Origin: Streptomyces sp. TG1A-8 | GTDB lineage: Bacteria; Actinomycetota; Actinomycetes; Streptomycetales; Streptomycetaceae | Direction of reading: 5' to 3' | NCBI RefSeq assembly: GCF_030499535.1 | Contig: NZ_JASTLB010000001.1 | Span: 1,674,001-1,738,000, forward strand | Length of the DNA stretch: 64,000 nucleotides | Part shown: positions 1 to 11,867 of the stretch, piece by piece | How the letters are laid out: each line of letters opens with the position of its first letter | How positions within the stretch are numbered: the stretch's first letter is position 1 | Notes under the pieces: model-generated | The model's database searches: none | The model's input: the letters and a program-made list of their open reading frames with translations, nothing else | Told to the model about the DNA's origin: nothing | Position numbers and translations under genes: made by a program

Positions 1-1130
<1,130 letters not shown>

Positions 1131-1302
1131 CTACCCGCGGCTCCGGAGCGCCATCCGCCCCGCGAGGCAGGGTCACACCATCGCGTGAACCATCGGCGAA
1201 ACGCCGGACCCGGGCCGCCGGATGTGACGTCGGGCGGACCGCCCCGCACCGACGGCGCGCCCGCGGCACCGCCCCGTCCGGCGTCCGTCCGGCGGCGCCG
1301 CC

Positions 1303-2508
1303 TCACTGCCGCCGGGGCCGGCCCGACGGGTTCACCTGGATCAGCGCGTGCCTGCCGGAGGTGCGCCAGCGCCGGCCCTCCGCCGCGACCAGGGCCGCCT
1401 CGGCGGGCGCGGACAGGCCCGTGATCACGTCGGACTTCAAGGTGCGCAGGGCGGCGACCGGGCCGGGGAACCAGGCGGTGACGTCCTGGAAGGGCGTGGC
1501 CGGCGGCCACCACCGGTCCCCGACCAGCCGGCGGTAGTTGAGGTCGCCCTTGAAGACGGTCAGGGCGGCCGCCGCGAACTCGGCGCGCAGGTCGTCCGGC
1601 ATGTCGGCGTACGGCAGCGGGGCGCAGGAGAAGGGGTGGGCCCGTACGGCGAGCCGGCCGTCGGCCATGGCCGACCAGAGCACGTGCCCGTACGCGGCGG
1701 CGGCGCCCCCGGCCGCCCGCAGCCGGTCCAGGGCGTCGACCACGTCGGTGGTGGTGGCGTCGGAGACGTAGTACGGGTACGGCTTGACGTGCAGGACCGC
1801 CCGGCCGATCCGCCCCTCGGTGAGCAGGTGGGCGATCAGCAGCAGGTCGGGGAGGAGTTCCCGGCCGGCGTTGTCCGCGACCAGGCAGAGCGTGCCGGTG
1901 CCGGCGGGCGGGAGCAGCGACCACAGGGCCGCGCTGTCGTCGGCGACCAGGGCGGGCGCCGGTTCCCGGGTCCGGGCGCCTGCGGCGGAGAGCCGGAAGC
2001 CGAGGTCGGCGCGGTTGCCCCACAGGGAGCCGTGCAGCAGGGCGTGGGCCCGTTCCTCCGCCGGGCGGTCCCCGAGCGCGTCGAGCGCGGCCAGTTCCCC
2101 GTCGGTGACGGGGGCGTCGAGTTCGGCGCGCTTGGACGGGCGGAAGGGGTCGACGCCCCGCCAGGGCCCCGGGCCGAAGTAGCCCACCGCGTCCAGCAGC
2201 CGGCGGTAGAAGTGGCTCTCGGACCACAGCCACGGCACCTCGAACCAGGACCGTCCGGCGTGGGTGTCCAGGCCCCACGCCCGCCACCGCTCCCGGTCGG
2301 CGGGATCGGCGCCGGCGGGCAGCGGCTCGATCACCCCTTCGGCGCAGCTCCTCAGCAGCCGGTCCAGCGCGCGGCGCTGGACGGGTCCGTACGGAAGGGC
2401 GTCCCGTACCTGCCGGACGATCGCGGGGTGCCGCTCGGCCAGCACGCCGTGCGGGAACGAGCCTGGTTCGTCGCCGAGGATCACGGGCGCGGAAGGGGTG
2501 TCGGGCAT
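1303..2508 (-). CDS. ARMT1/DUF89-family damage-control phosphatase-like protein
   Basis: About 401 residues, the usual size of this metal-dependent phosphatase family, whose members dephosphorylate damaged or side-product phospho-metabolites. The substrate here is unknown. Family hallmarks visible are DNAGRELLPDLLL (metal-binding Asp and Asn), KPYPYYVSD, TVFKGDLNYRRL and KSDVITGL near the C-terminus. I chose the ATG at 2508 because a -10-like TACGGT (2516-2521, minus strand) ends 7 nt before it, suggesting a leaderless transcript; an in-frame GTG at 2517 is the alternative. It lies 22 nt downstream of cprB and could also be read from the cprB promoter. It lies between cprB and geosmin synthase, all on one strand. 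Confidence 0.85.
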   Translation of the reverse strand: MPDTPSAPVILGDEPGSFPHGVLAERHPAIVRQVRDALPYGPVQRRALDRLLRSCAEGVIEPLPAGADPADRERWRAWGLDTHAGRSWFEVPWLWSESHFYRRLLDAVGYFGPGPWRGVDPFRPSKRAELDAPVTDGELAALDALGDRPAEERAHALLHGSLWGNRADLGFRLSAAGARTREPAPALVADDSAALWSLLPPAGTGTLCLVADNAGRELLPDLLLIAHLLTEGRIGRAVLHVKPYPYYVSDATTTDVVDALDRLRAAGGAAAAYGHVLWSAMADGRLAVRAHPFSCAPLPYADMPDDLRAEFAAAALTVFKGDLNYRRLVGDRWWPPATPFQDVTAWFPGPVAALRTLKSDVITGLSAPAEAALVAAEGRRWRTSGRHALIQVNPSGRPRRQ

Positions 2509-2530
2509 GCCCGTCACCGTAGCGCGGGGT

Positions 2531-3178
2531 TCAGCAGGTCCTGATCTCCCGCTCCAGTTGCGTGGTGAGGGTCAGGTAGCGGGGGCGGCGGTGCACCGGG
2601 ACCAGGCCCCGCACCATGAGGTGCCACATCTCGGCCACCCTGCGGGGAAGCCGTGCGGGCGGTTCGAGGGAGCGGCCGGCGACGCGGGTGCCGACGAAGA
2701 AGCAGACGAGCGAGTGGGCGACCACGCCGACGTCGGTGTCGGTGTGCACGTCGGCCTCCTTGACGGCACCGGTGAACTTGCGCGTCGCGAACTCCTGCCA
2801 CTCGGTGAACGGATGCCGCAGCGGCGGTCGTACGGCGACGTCCGCGGTGGCGAGCCGGAGTCCCGCGCGCGGCACCGGGTCCTCCACGGCGAGCCGGGCG
2901 ATGGCGAACGTGGTGCGCATCAGGGACTCCAGTGAGGAGAGGCCGCGGCCCTCGATGTCGGCCACCACCTGCTGCGCCGCCCTCGCCTGGAGTTCCAGGA
3001 TGGCGTGGGCCAGGTCCTCCTTGGCGGCGAAGTGGAAGTACAACGCCCCCTTGGTGACCTGCGCGTGGCCGACGATGTCACTCAGGCTGGTGCATTCGTA
3101 GCCCTGCCGGTCGAACAGATCGGCGGCTGCCGTGATGATCGTCGCCCGGGTCTGCTCGGCGCGTAATTGCCTCGGCAT
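2531..3178 (-). CDS. cprB: CprB-like TetR regulator (gamma-butyrolactone receptor homologue)
   Basis: 215-residue TetR-family DNA-binding protein. The N-terminus (MPRQLRAEQTRATIITAA, then DIVGHAQVTKGALYFHF) is the helix-turn-helix of the ArpA/ScbR/CprB subfamily. The ligand-binding half continues PRAGLRLATADV and HPFTEWQEFA. The protein closely resembles S. coelicolor CprB, as I remember it, and sits next to geosmin synthase as cprB does. CprB-type proteins repress antibiotic and differentiation genes and their own promoter. ATG at 3178 has an AGGAGGGG-type ribosome site about 9 nt upstream. A 20-bp operator-like sequence lies 29 nt before the start, consistent with autoregulation. Ligand unknown. 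Confidence 0.92.
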   Translation of the reverse strand: MPRQLRAEQTRATIITAAADLFDRQGYECTSLSDIVGHAQVTKGALYFHFAAKEDLAHAILELQARAAQQVVADIEGRGLSSLESLMRTTFAIARLAVEDPVPRAGLRLATADVAVRPPLRHPFTEWQEFATRKFTGAVKEADVHTDTDVGVVAHSLVCFFVGTRVAGRSLEPPARLPRRVAEMWHLMVRGLVPVHRRPRYLTLTTQLEREIRTC

Positions 3179-3206
3179 CGACTGACCCCTCCTCGCGGCT
3201 TCAACG

Positions 3207-3226
3207 AACGGGACACGCGGTTTGTT
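3207..3226 (-). promoter_or_regulatory. Candidate CprB autoregulatory element upstream of cprB
   Basis: The 20 bp AACGGGACACGCGGTTTGTT form an imperfect inverted repeat, with AACGGGAC on one strand and AACAAACC on the other. They resemble the autoregulatory-element consensus of butyrolactone receptors and, from memory, the CprB consensus ending CCCGTTTAT. The site is 29-48 bp before the cprB ATG, where an autorepressor would bind. The match was made by eye. Confidence 0.5.
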
Positions 3227-3598
3227 TTAACCCCGTGCATACGATAACTCACCCAGCGGCAAGGAGAGTCGGGTCTGTGAAAGTCCGGATCCGGCGCATG
3301 CCCGCGGCGTGTCCCGGGCACCGGTCGGCGGTGCCGTCGGCGGGCGGGCGGATCCGCGGGACGGCACCGCCCGGATCCGCGGGCTTTTCCAGTGACGCGC
3401 GGCGGTGAGCACCCCGTGTCCGGCCGTGCGCGGTTGGCCGACAACGGGCCATTTCCCGTGACTGCGGACGGTCCGCGGAAACAGCCGGGACGGTCGGTCC
3501 GCGCACCGCCGGGCCCGCACCGCGCCGGGGTGCTGGACACGGTGCGCCCGCGGCCCGTACCGGAGGCGGCGAACCCCGTTCCCGTGCCCGCCGAGGAG

Positions 3599-5663
<2,065 letters not shown>

Positions 5664-5693
5664 TTGACCCTTCAAAGTAACCGGCGGTAACTT
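5664..5693 (+). promoter_or_regulatory. Candidate promoter of the DUF6230-DUF6114 operon
   Basis: TTGACC (5664-5669) and TAACTT (5688-5693) are separated by 18 bp, close to the housekeeping sigma consensus. They lie about 140 bp before the ATG. The -10 overlaps the left arm of an inverted repeat, CTTCCTCG (5691-5698) and CGAGGAAG (5717-5724), around the expected transcription start, so an operator or a 5' stem-loop is possible. Confidence 0.5.
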
Positions 5694-5835
5694 CCTCGAA
5701 GGCTACTGCCGCGTAACGAGGAAGTCCTTGCACCCGCCGGGAGTGCGAGGAGGCGTGCACGGCAGCCGCGTCCGCGCCAGGACATCGCGCCACCTGAAAC
5801 CCAACCCGCATTGATCTATGCCCATGGGAGCAGAC

Positions 5836-6531
5836 ATGGCCTCGTCCCCGGATTTCTCGTCCGCCGACAGCACGCCCGGGAACCCGGGAAGCGGTTCCCC
5901 CTCACCGCCCGCCGCCCCGTCCGGGACGGCGGGCGGTGAGGGACGGGGCCGGGTACGGCCGCGCCGGGCCGCCGTGATGGCGGTGCCCGCCACCCTGGTC
6001 GCCGCCGGCCTCGCGGTCCTCACCGCGCAGGGAGCGCTGGGCGTGCAGTTCGCCATCTCCGGCATGCCGTTCACGGTCACGGCGACCGAACTCAACGGCA
6101 CCGGCTTCGAGCAGTTCGGCGGACTCGACAACATGGCGGACGGCAGCCCGAACGCCGGCGACACCGGCGGGCAGGTGCTCGTCGTCACCTCCGCGATCAA
6201 GAAGGCCACGCTCACCAAGCTGTGCCAGAGCGTCGACCTGGGCGGCACCAACCTGCTGATCACCGCGGGCGGCGGAGCCGAGAAGGTGACCGCCAGCGAC
6301 CTCACCACCGACTCCACCGAGTTGTCCGGCAACGCGTCCTTCGACAACATCGAGATCGGCAACGACGCCAGCACCCTGGACAAGGCCAACGCCAAGGGTC
6401 CGATCGGCGTCTTCAGCCAGCAGGCGGACACCGTCCACATCGGCAACCTGCGGCAGACCAACTACGCCACCACGGCCGCCGTGTTCAAGCTGCCCGGGCT
6501 CAAGCTCCGCTTCAGCGGCTCGGGTTGCTGA
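5836..6531 (+). CDS. DUF6230 family protein (membrane-anchored)
   Basis: 231 residues. A Pro/Ser-rich N-terminus and an arginine stretch are followed by one transmembrane segment (VMAVPATLVAAGLAVLTAQG, about residues 51-70). After it comes GVQFAISGMPFTVTATEL and an extracytoplasmic domain with regular beta-like repeats. Conserved in streptomycetes, function unknown. Among nearby in-frame ATGs (5818, 5824, 5836) I chose 5836 because GGGAG lies 7 nt before it. The DUF6114 gene starts 5 nt after its stop, so the two form an operon, as this pair normally does. Confidence 0.85.
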   Translation: MASSPDFSSADSTPGNPGSGSPSPPAAPSGTAGGEGRGRVRPRRAAVMAVPATLVAAGLAVLTAQGALGVQFAISGMPFTVTATELNGTGFEQFGGLDNMADGSPNAGDTGGQVLVVTSAIKKATLTKLCQSVDLGGTNLLITAGGGAEKVTASDLTTDSTELSGNASFDNIEIGNDASTLDKANAKGPIGVFSQQADTVHIGNLRQTNYATTAAVFKLPGLKLRFSGSGC

Positions 6532-6536
6532 TCGCG

Positions 6537-6983
6537 ATGCCGGAGCGACCGCGCCGGGGGGCGAGGACCGCCTTCCGGGAGTGGCGCGCCCACCGGCCGT
6601 TCTGGGGCGGGCTGCTGCTCACCCTGGGCGGCGGGGAGATCCTGCTCACCGAGAAGGCCTCGCTGGAGGTCGTGATGCACATCGGCATGCAGGGCCTGGC
6701 CGGCTACCTGCTGCCCGGCCTGATGGTGCTGCTCGGACTGCTGGTCCTCTTCAACCCCGCCCAGCGGCTGTTCTACTCCCTCACCGGCGTCCTGGTGTCC
6801 CTGGGCACCTGGCTCACCTCGAACCTGGGCGGCTTCTTCATCGGGCTGCTCCTGGGCGTCACCGGCAGCTGCCTCGCCTTCGGCTGGGTACCCGACCAGG
6901 AACCCCGCACCGGCCGGCGCAGGCGACGCGGGCGGACCGCCGCCGCGCGGGACCTCGGCGACGGGGCGGGCGAGCCGGCCTGA
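6537..6983 (+). CDS. DUF6114 family integral membrane protein
   Basis: 148 residues with about four hydrophobic segments: WGGLLLTLGGGEILL, QGLAGYLLPGLMVLLGLLVLF, FYSLTGVLVSLGTWL and FFIGLLLGVTGSCLAFGW. A basic C-terminal tail follows. It is translated from ATG 6537, 5 nt after the DUF6230 stop. The two are a recurrent pair in Streptomyces and probably act together in the membrane, but no biochemical role is known to me. Confidence 0.85.
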   Translation: MPERPRRGARTAFREWRAHRPFWGGLLLTLGGGEILLTEKASLEVVMHIGMQGLAGYLLPGLMVLLGLLVLFNPAQRLFYSLTGVLVSLGTWLTSNLGGFFIGLLLGVTGSCLAFGWVPDQEPRTGRRRRRGRTAAARDLGDGAGEPA

Positions 6984-7153
6984 GGAGCGGCGGCCCCGTC
7001 CCCGCCCCACCGGTCCGGCCCCGCCCGGTCCGCCCGCCTTGCCCCTCTTACGTTCTTCCTGACGGCCGGGGGCTTCTGCGCCCGGGGTCCGCTCAGCGAG
7101 GATTGCTACATTGCGCACCTGGACCACCCAGGGTGAGACGTAAGAGGGCGCCG

Positions 7154-8731
7154 ATGAGCATCACCAGCAACCGGGGTACCGATCCGACGCGCCGCCGCGG
7201 CAACCGCGGTGGCCGCCCGGACCGGCCCGCCCCGGGCGGCGGGGGCGACGGCCCCCGCTCCGCGGGCCGCGACCGCCGGCACCGGCACCGGATGCGCACG
7301 GCACTCATCGTCTGCGTGTCCTTCGTGGTGCTCGTCACCGCGGGCGCCGGCTGGCTCTACCTGAAGCTGAACGGCAACATACGGACCTTCGACTCCGGCG
7401 GCCTGTCCGACAACCGGCCCGACGCGGGCTCGTCCGAGGGCGAGAACGTCCTGGTCATCGGCTCGGACTCGCGCACCGACGGCAACGCGGCGCTCGGTGG
7501 CGGCGACAAGGACGCCGTCGGCCGCTCCGACACGACGTTCCTGCTCCACATATACGCCGACCACCGGCACGCCCTCGCGGTCTCCATACCCCGCGACACC
7601 CTGGTGACCATACCGCCCTGCAAGCTCCCGAACGGCGACTGGACCAGGACGCAGCCCGACGCCATGTTCAACGCGGCCTTCTCCGTCGGCGAGACCGACA
7701 AGGGCAACCCGGCCTGCACCCAGAACACGGTGGAGAAGCTCACCGGACTGCGCGTGGACCACACGGTCGTCGTGGACTTCAAGGGCTTCGCGGCGCTGAC
7801 CGAGGTGGTGGGCGGCGTCAAGGTGTGCCTGCCCAACGACGTCTACGAGAACGACCTCGACCCCAACCGCACCACCCGTGGCAAGCTGCTGTTCGCGAAG
7901 GGCGTGCAGACCGTCTCGGGGGAGAAGGCGCTGGACTACGTCCGCATCCGGCACGGCATCGGCGACGGCTCGGACATCGGCCGGATCAAGCGCCAGCAGG
8001 CGTTCGTCTCCAGCCTGCTGAAAAAGGTCGAGGGCAACGGGCTCACCCCGGCCAAGCTGCTGCCGCTGGCCAACGCGGCGACCAGGTCGATGACCGTGGA
8101 CACCGGGCTGGGCACGGCCGACAGGCTCATCTCCTTCGCGATGTCGCTGAAGGGCATCGACCTGCACAACACCAAGTTCGTGACCGTCCCCTGGAAGTTC
8201 CAGGGCTCCCGGGTGTCGGTCGTGGAACCGGACGCCGACGAACTGTGGGCCGCGCTGAAGGCCGACCGGACGATCGACGGCGCGGACGCCAGCGGCAGGG
8301 GGGGCCGGAAGAGCGCGAGCCCGGCGGCCCCGGCCTCGCCCACCGCCCCGGCGGTCTCCGGTGCGGGGATAGCCGTCGCCGTCTACAACGGCACCACCGT
8401 CAGCGGGCTCGCCGCCCAGGGCGCCGCCGCGCTCACCGCGGACGGCTTCACGGTCACCGGTACGGCGACCGCCACCTCCCAGGACCACGCGACGACGGTC
8501 GTCCAGTACGGTCCCGGCCTGGCCGCGCGGGCCCGGACGGTGGCCAGGGTCTTCCCGGGCGCGGAACTGGAGCCGATCGGCGCGGCCCGGATCAACGTCG
8601 TCCTCGGCCGGTCGTACGCCGGCGCCGCGTCCGCCTCCGCCGCGCCGACCGCGACCGCCGTACCGGGCGACGTGGCCGGCGGCGCGCGGTCCGCGGACGA
8701 CGACCCCTGCGCGAACCTGACCTACGGCTGA
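7154..8731 (+). CDS. LytR-CpsA-Psr (LCP) family cell-wall ligase with LytR_C domain
   Basis: 525 residues. LCP proteins transfer undecaprenyl-linked glycopolymers such as teichoic acids onto peptidoglycan outside the membrane. Order: a basic Arg/Gly-rich cytoplasmic N-terminus, one transmembrane helix (ALIVCVSFVVLVTAGAGWLY, about residues 52-71), then the LCP domain. LCP motifs include NVLVIGSDSRTD, GRSDTTFLLHIYADH, SIPRDTLVTIP, DALDYVRIRHG-type KALDYVRIRHG, and GRIKRQQAF. A Ser/Ala/Pro linker leads to a LytR_C domain (IAVAVYNGTTVSGLA, then ARINVVLGRSY). ATG 7154 precedes the basic segment; a -10-like TACATT is at 7107-7112. The family is firm; the substrate is not known. Confidence 0.93.
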   Translation: MSITSNRGTDPTRRRGNRGGRPDRPAPGGGGDGPRSAGRDRRHRHRMRTALIVCVSFVVLVTAGAGWLYLKLNGNIRTFDSGGLSDNRPDAGSSEGENVLVIGSDSRTDGNAALGGGDKDAVGRSDTTFLLHIYADHRHALAVSIPRDTLVTIPPCKLPNGDWTRTQPDAMFNAAFSVGETDKGNPACTQNTVEKLTGLRVDHTVVVDFKGFAALTEVVGGVKVCLPNDVYENDLDPNRTTRGKLLFAKGVQTVSGEKALDYVRIRHGIGDGSDIGRIKRQQAFVSSLLKKVEGNGLTPAKLLPLANAATRSMTVDTGLGTADRLISFAMSLKGIDLHNTKFVTVPWKFQGSRVSVVEPDADELWAALKADRTIDGADASGRGGRKSASPAAPASPTAPAVSGAGIAVAVYNGTTVSGLAAQGAAALTADGFTVTGTATATSQDHATTVVQYGPGLAARARTVARVFPGAELEPIGAARINVVLGRSYAGAASASAAPTATAVPGDVAGGARSADDDPCANLTYG

Positions 8732-8771
8732 CGTCCGCCGCGGGCCGCGCGGGCCGCGAGCGGTCCGGGGC

Positions 8772-8791
8772 CGGTGCCCGGCCGGGCACCG
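8772..8791. terminator. Perfect 20-bp palindrome between convergent genes, possible terminator
   Basis: CGGTGCCCGGCCGGGCACCG is fully self-complementary. It lies between the 3' ends of the LCP gene and the HAL-like gene, where a bidirectional terminator is expected. There is no U-tract, which is usual in Streptomyces. Confidence 0.45.
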
Positions 8792-8894
8792 CCCGGCGTG
8801 CGCGCGGTGGCCGGAGCGGGTGCCCGGGTCCCGGCCCGGCCGGACGGCAGGCCGGCGCGTCGGCCGCCTCCCGCGGGGCCGCACGGGCGCCGGC

Positions 8895-10733
8895 TCACAG
8901 TTCGGCCAGGCGCGGCAGCAGTTCCGCCGCCGTGGCGATGTCCCCGCTCAGCGGGCGGTCCTCGGTGCCGGACGGGAGCGCGGCCGCCGCGAGGACGAAG
9001 GCGGGGATCGACGGGGGTACCGGGCGCAGGCGCAGCGCGCGCACGGCGGCCACCAGCTCGCAGGCCAGGACGGTGGCGTAGGCGTCGGTGGCGCGTTCCG
9101 TCTGGCGGGCCGCCTGGCCGGCGAAGGTGGCGGCCTCCTCCAGTCCGTGGGAGAGGACGGCGTGGCCGGCCGAGGCGGGGGCGGCGCAGGCCCGCACCTC
9201 CGCGAGGGCCGAGTGGGCGGTGTACTCCAGGATCATCGTGCCGGAGCTGCCGGCGGGCCCGGGGGCCAGGAAGGCGGGCAGGCCGGTGAGGTCGGCGCGG
9301 CCGAGCGCGGCCAGACGGGCCGTGGAGAGCTGCGCGGTCTGCAGCAGGGCCAGGTTCAGCCCGTCCAGCGCCAGGGCGAGCGGGGCGGCGAAGAAACCGC
9401 CGTGGTGGTGGAGGCGGCCGTCGGGGGTGAGGACGGGGTTCTCGCTGGGACAGTTGATCTCGACCTCGACAACCCGGCGCAGCGCCTCGCAGGCGTCCAG
9501 GGCGACGCCGTGCCCCTGCGGAAAGACCCGGAAGCCGAACGGGTCCTGGACGCGCCGCCCGCCGGTGGGCGGGACGTCCGGCGCGGGTGCGGCCGGGTGG
9601 GCGGGTGACGGGTGGCCGGCCGGGCGGGCGGAGGACGCGTCCTGGGCCGGGACACCGGGGACCGTCCCCCCGGCCCGGCCACCCGAAGACGCCCGCTGGA
9701 CCGGGAAGGCGGGAGGCCCTCCCCCGGCCGGGGTGCCGGTGGGCGCGCGGTCGGCCGGGGTTTCGGGGGACGGGCCCGCGGCCGGGGCGCGGGGTGGATC
9801 GAGCAGGCGCCGCACCTCGGCGGCCGCTCGTGCCGGGCCGGGATAGGGCCGCAGGGCGTGCACCGGGGCGGCGTAGGCCTCCGGTGAGCCGGAGACGGCG
9901 GCCAGGGACAGGGCCGCGACCGCGTGGGTGGCCCGCAGCAGGACGTCCAGTTCGTGCCCGGCGAGCGCGGCCTGCGCGAGCGCCAGCGCGTTGCTGCTGA
10001 GCAGGGCGAGGGCGTCGCCCGGCCGGAGGGCGAGCGGTGCGGGCAGCTCACCGCCGAGGGGCGGTGCGGCACCCGCGTCCGGGCCGGGGGGCCGGCCGGG
10101 CAGGCCCCACGGGTCCCCCGTCGCGTCCGGGCCGGGGGCCGGGCCGCCTGGGCGGCGGGCGGGGTCGGGCGCCCCGGTCCCGCCGCGCGGCGGGACCGGC
10201 TCCCCCGCCGTCAGCCACGGCCGTTCCCCGATGAGGGTCAGGCCGGTCTGGGCCAGGGCCGTCAGGTCGCCGGTGCCCACGCCGCCGTAGGCGTTGACGG
10301 CGGGGTGGACGCGCAGGCGCAGGGCCTCGGTGAGACCGGTGACGAAGGACGGGTGGATGCCGGAACCGCCGGCCAGGAGCTGGTTGGCGCGGACGGCGAG
10401 CATCGCGCGGACCTGGCGGACCGGCAGGAGGGGGCCCGCGCCCCCGGCGTGACTGCGCAGCAGCCGCAGGCCGTGCGCGGCCTCGTCGTCGGGGCCGACC
10501 AGGACCGAGCGGTGGGCGCCGACGCCGGTGCCCCGGCCGTACCAGCGGCCGGTGGCGGCGAGCCGGCCGGCCCTGTCGTGGGCGCGGCCCAGCCGGTCCA
10601 GGGCCCCGGGGTCGACGGCGGGGTCGGCCGTGGCGTCGGCGAGCCGGACCAGTGCCGGCAGGGCGAGGCCGGTGCCGTCGAGCACGACGCGGGTGTCCCC
10701 GGTCTCCGGGTGCACCCGCGTCGTCGCGTCCAC
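8895..10733 (-). CDS. Aromatic amino acid lyase (HAL/PAL) homologue with atypical MIO site
   Basis: 612 residues, GTG start. The fold is recognisable from YGRGTGVG (family YG-TGFG, residues 65-72), LLRSHAGGAGPLL, VRAMLAVRANQLLAGGSGI, VQDPFGFRVFPQGHG and NPVLTPDGRLHHHGGFF. HAL/PAL enzymes form the MIO electrophile from an Ala-Ser-Gly triad within GSVGASGDLAPLA. Here the segment is YGGVGTGDLTALA (residues 149-161), so the aligned triad is Gly-Thr-Gly, or lacks one residue. A Pro/Ala-rich insertion of about 90 residues separates the two halves. It may be a non-canonical lyase, a non-catalytic relative or an enzyme with another activity. It ends 22 nt after the upstream binding-protein gene, on the same strand, so co-transcription is possible. 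Confidence 0.8.
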   Translation of the reverse strand: MDATTRVHPETGDTRVVLDGTGLALPALVRLADATADPAVDPGALDRLGRAHDRAGRLAATGRWYGRGTGVGAHRSVLVGPDDEAAHGLRLLRSHAGGAGPLLPVRQVRAMLAVRANQLLAGGSGIHPSFVTGLTEALRLRVHPAVNAYGGVGTGDLTALAQTGLTLIGERPWLTAGEPVPPRGGTGAPDPARRPGGPAPGPDATGDPWGLPGRPPGPDAGAAPPLGGELPAPLALRPGDALALLSSNALALAQAALAGHELDVLLRATHAVAALSLAAVSGSPEAYAAPVHALRPYPGPARAAAEVRRLLDPPRAPAAGPSPETPADRAPTGTPAGGGPPAFPVQRASSGGRAGGTVPGVPAQDASSARPAGHPSPAHPAAPAPDVPPTGGRRVQDPFGFRVFPQGHGVALDACEALRRVVEVEINCPSENPVLTPDGRLHHHGGFFAAPLALALDGLNLALLQTAQLSTARLAALGRADLTGLPAFLAPGPAGSSGTMILEYTAHSALAEVRACAAPASAGHAVLSHGLEEAATFAGQAARQTERATDAYATVLACELVAAVRALRLRPVPPSIPAFVLAAAALPSGTEDRPLSGDIATAAELLPRLAEL

Positions 10734-10755
10734 GGTCAGGGTCCGGCCGGGTGCG

Positions 10756-11715
10756 TCAGCCGAGACCGGCGGACTTCAGCCAGGCCTTGGCGACGTCCAG
10801 CGGGTCCTTGTTCTGCGACTGCACCTGGGTGTCCAGGTCCAGCAGGGTCGCGGTGTCCAGCTTGGCCGAGACGGCGTTGAGCGCGTCGACGCCCTTGGGG
10901 GAGAGCGCGCTCCTGTGCACGAGCGGCTGGACGTTCTCGAACCCGAAGAGGTTCTTCGGGTCCTGCAGGACGACGAACTTCTCCTTGGCGATGGTCGGGT
11001 CCGTGGTGAAGATGTCCGCCGCCTGCACGGCGTTCCTCTTCAGCGCCGCCTGGGTGAGCGGGCCGCCCGCGTCCAGCGCCTTGAAGGACTTGAACTGCAG
11101 GCCGTACACGTCCTTCAGGCCCGCCAGGCCCTGCTGACGGGTCTGGAACTCCGGCGAGGCGCCGATGACCAGGTCCTTCGCGGCGTCCTTCAGGTCGGCG
11201 ACGGAGGACTTCCCGTCCAGGCCGTACTTCTTCGCGGTGGCCGCGTTGACCGTGATCGAGTCCTTGTCCTGCGCCGGCGCGGGGTTCAGCAGGGTGAGCT
11301 TGGAGTCGAGCTTGGCCTTGATCGCGTCCGTGGTCTCCCCGAGCGTCTTGGGGGCCGCCTTGGCGTCGAGGTAGGCCAGCAGCGCGCCGTTGTACTCGGG
11401 CAGGACGGAGACGGAGCCGTTCTTGAGCAGACCGTAGGTGGTCTCCCGGCTGCCGATGTTCAGCTTGTACGTGACCTTGACGCCCTTGGCCCTGAGGGCC
11501 TCGCCGTAGATGTCCGCGAGCAGGATGCTCTCGGCGAAGTTGTTGGATCCGACGACGACGCCGTCACCGCTCGCCCCGGTGTCCGAAAGGGGATTGTCGG
11601 TCTTGCCGTCGCCGGAGGAGCCGCAGCCCGTCAGCAGGGCCGCCGCCGCGAGGGCGGCCGCCGCCACGCCTCGGTTCCTCCGGATGGACCTGCTGGTGCG
11701 GTTGGTGTAAGTCAC
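10756..11715 (-). CDS. Glycine betaine/choline-type ABC transporter substrate-binding lipoprotein (OpuC/ProX-like)
   Basis: 319 residues from GTG 11715. The signal peptide ends in a lipobox (AALLTGC). It is followed by VVVGSNNFAESILLADIYGEAL, typical of the OpuAC/ProX fold; other typical stretches are YKLNIGSRETTYGLLKNGSV, VLPEYNGALLAYL and AADIFTTDPTIAKEKFVVLQDP. It would capture an osmoprotectant such as glycine betaine or choline for the permeases and ATPase at 16146-18600, which lack their own binding protein. The start is set by a promoter whose -10 ends 6 nt upstream, implying a leaderless mRNA; an upstream in-frame GTG at 11766 would lie before that promoter. Confidence 0.9.
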   Translation of the reverse strand: MTYTNRTSRSIRRNRGVAAAALAAAALLTGCGSSGDGKTDNPLSDTGASGDGVVVGSNNFAESILLADIYGEALRAKGVKVTYKLNIGSRETTYGLLKNGSVSVLPEYNGALLAYLDAKAAPKTLGETTDAIKAKLDSKLTLLNPAPAQDKDSITVNAATAKKYGLDGKSSVADLKDAAKDLVIGASPEFQTRQQGLAGLKDVYGLQFKSFKALDAGGPLTQAALKRNAVQAADIFTTDPTIAKEKFVVLQDPKNLFGFENVQPLVHRSALSPKGVDALNAVSAKLDTATLLDLDTQVQSQNKDPLDVAKAWLKSAGLG

Positions 11716-11721
11716 CCGTCG

Positions 11722-11751
11722 ATCCAAGCCAGCGGCTTCCGCGTCAGTCAA
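11722..11751 (-). promoter_or_regulatory. Candidate leaderless promoter of the betaine-binding protein gene
   Basis: On the minus strand TTGACT (11746-11751) and TTGGAT (11722-11727) are 18 bp apart. The -10 ends 6 nt before the GTG at 11715 and no Shine-Dalgarno sequence is visible. Confidence 0.5.
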
Positions 11752-11867
11752 GTGTCCCCAGGTCACCGATTGGCGTCGATGCCGGACCGGTGGGCGCGTT
11801 TTCGTGACGCATTCTTGATACGGGACGAGCTGATCGACGCTTCAAGCGCGTTGTACCCTCACGGACA

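Noticed and set aside
3227..3598. Possible genes between cprB and the LPMO remnant
   Set aside because: The frames are Arg/Pro/Gly-rich with no ribosome site or recognisable segment; treated as promoter and spacer DNA.
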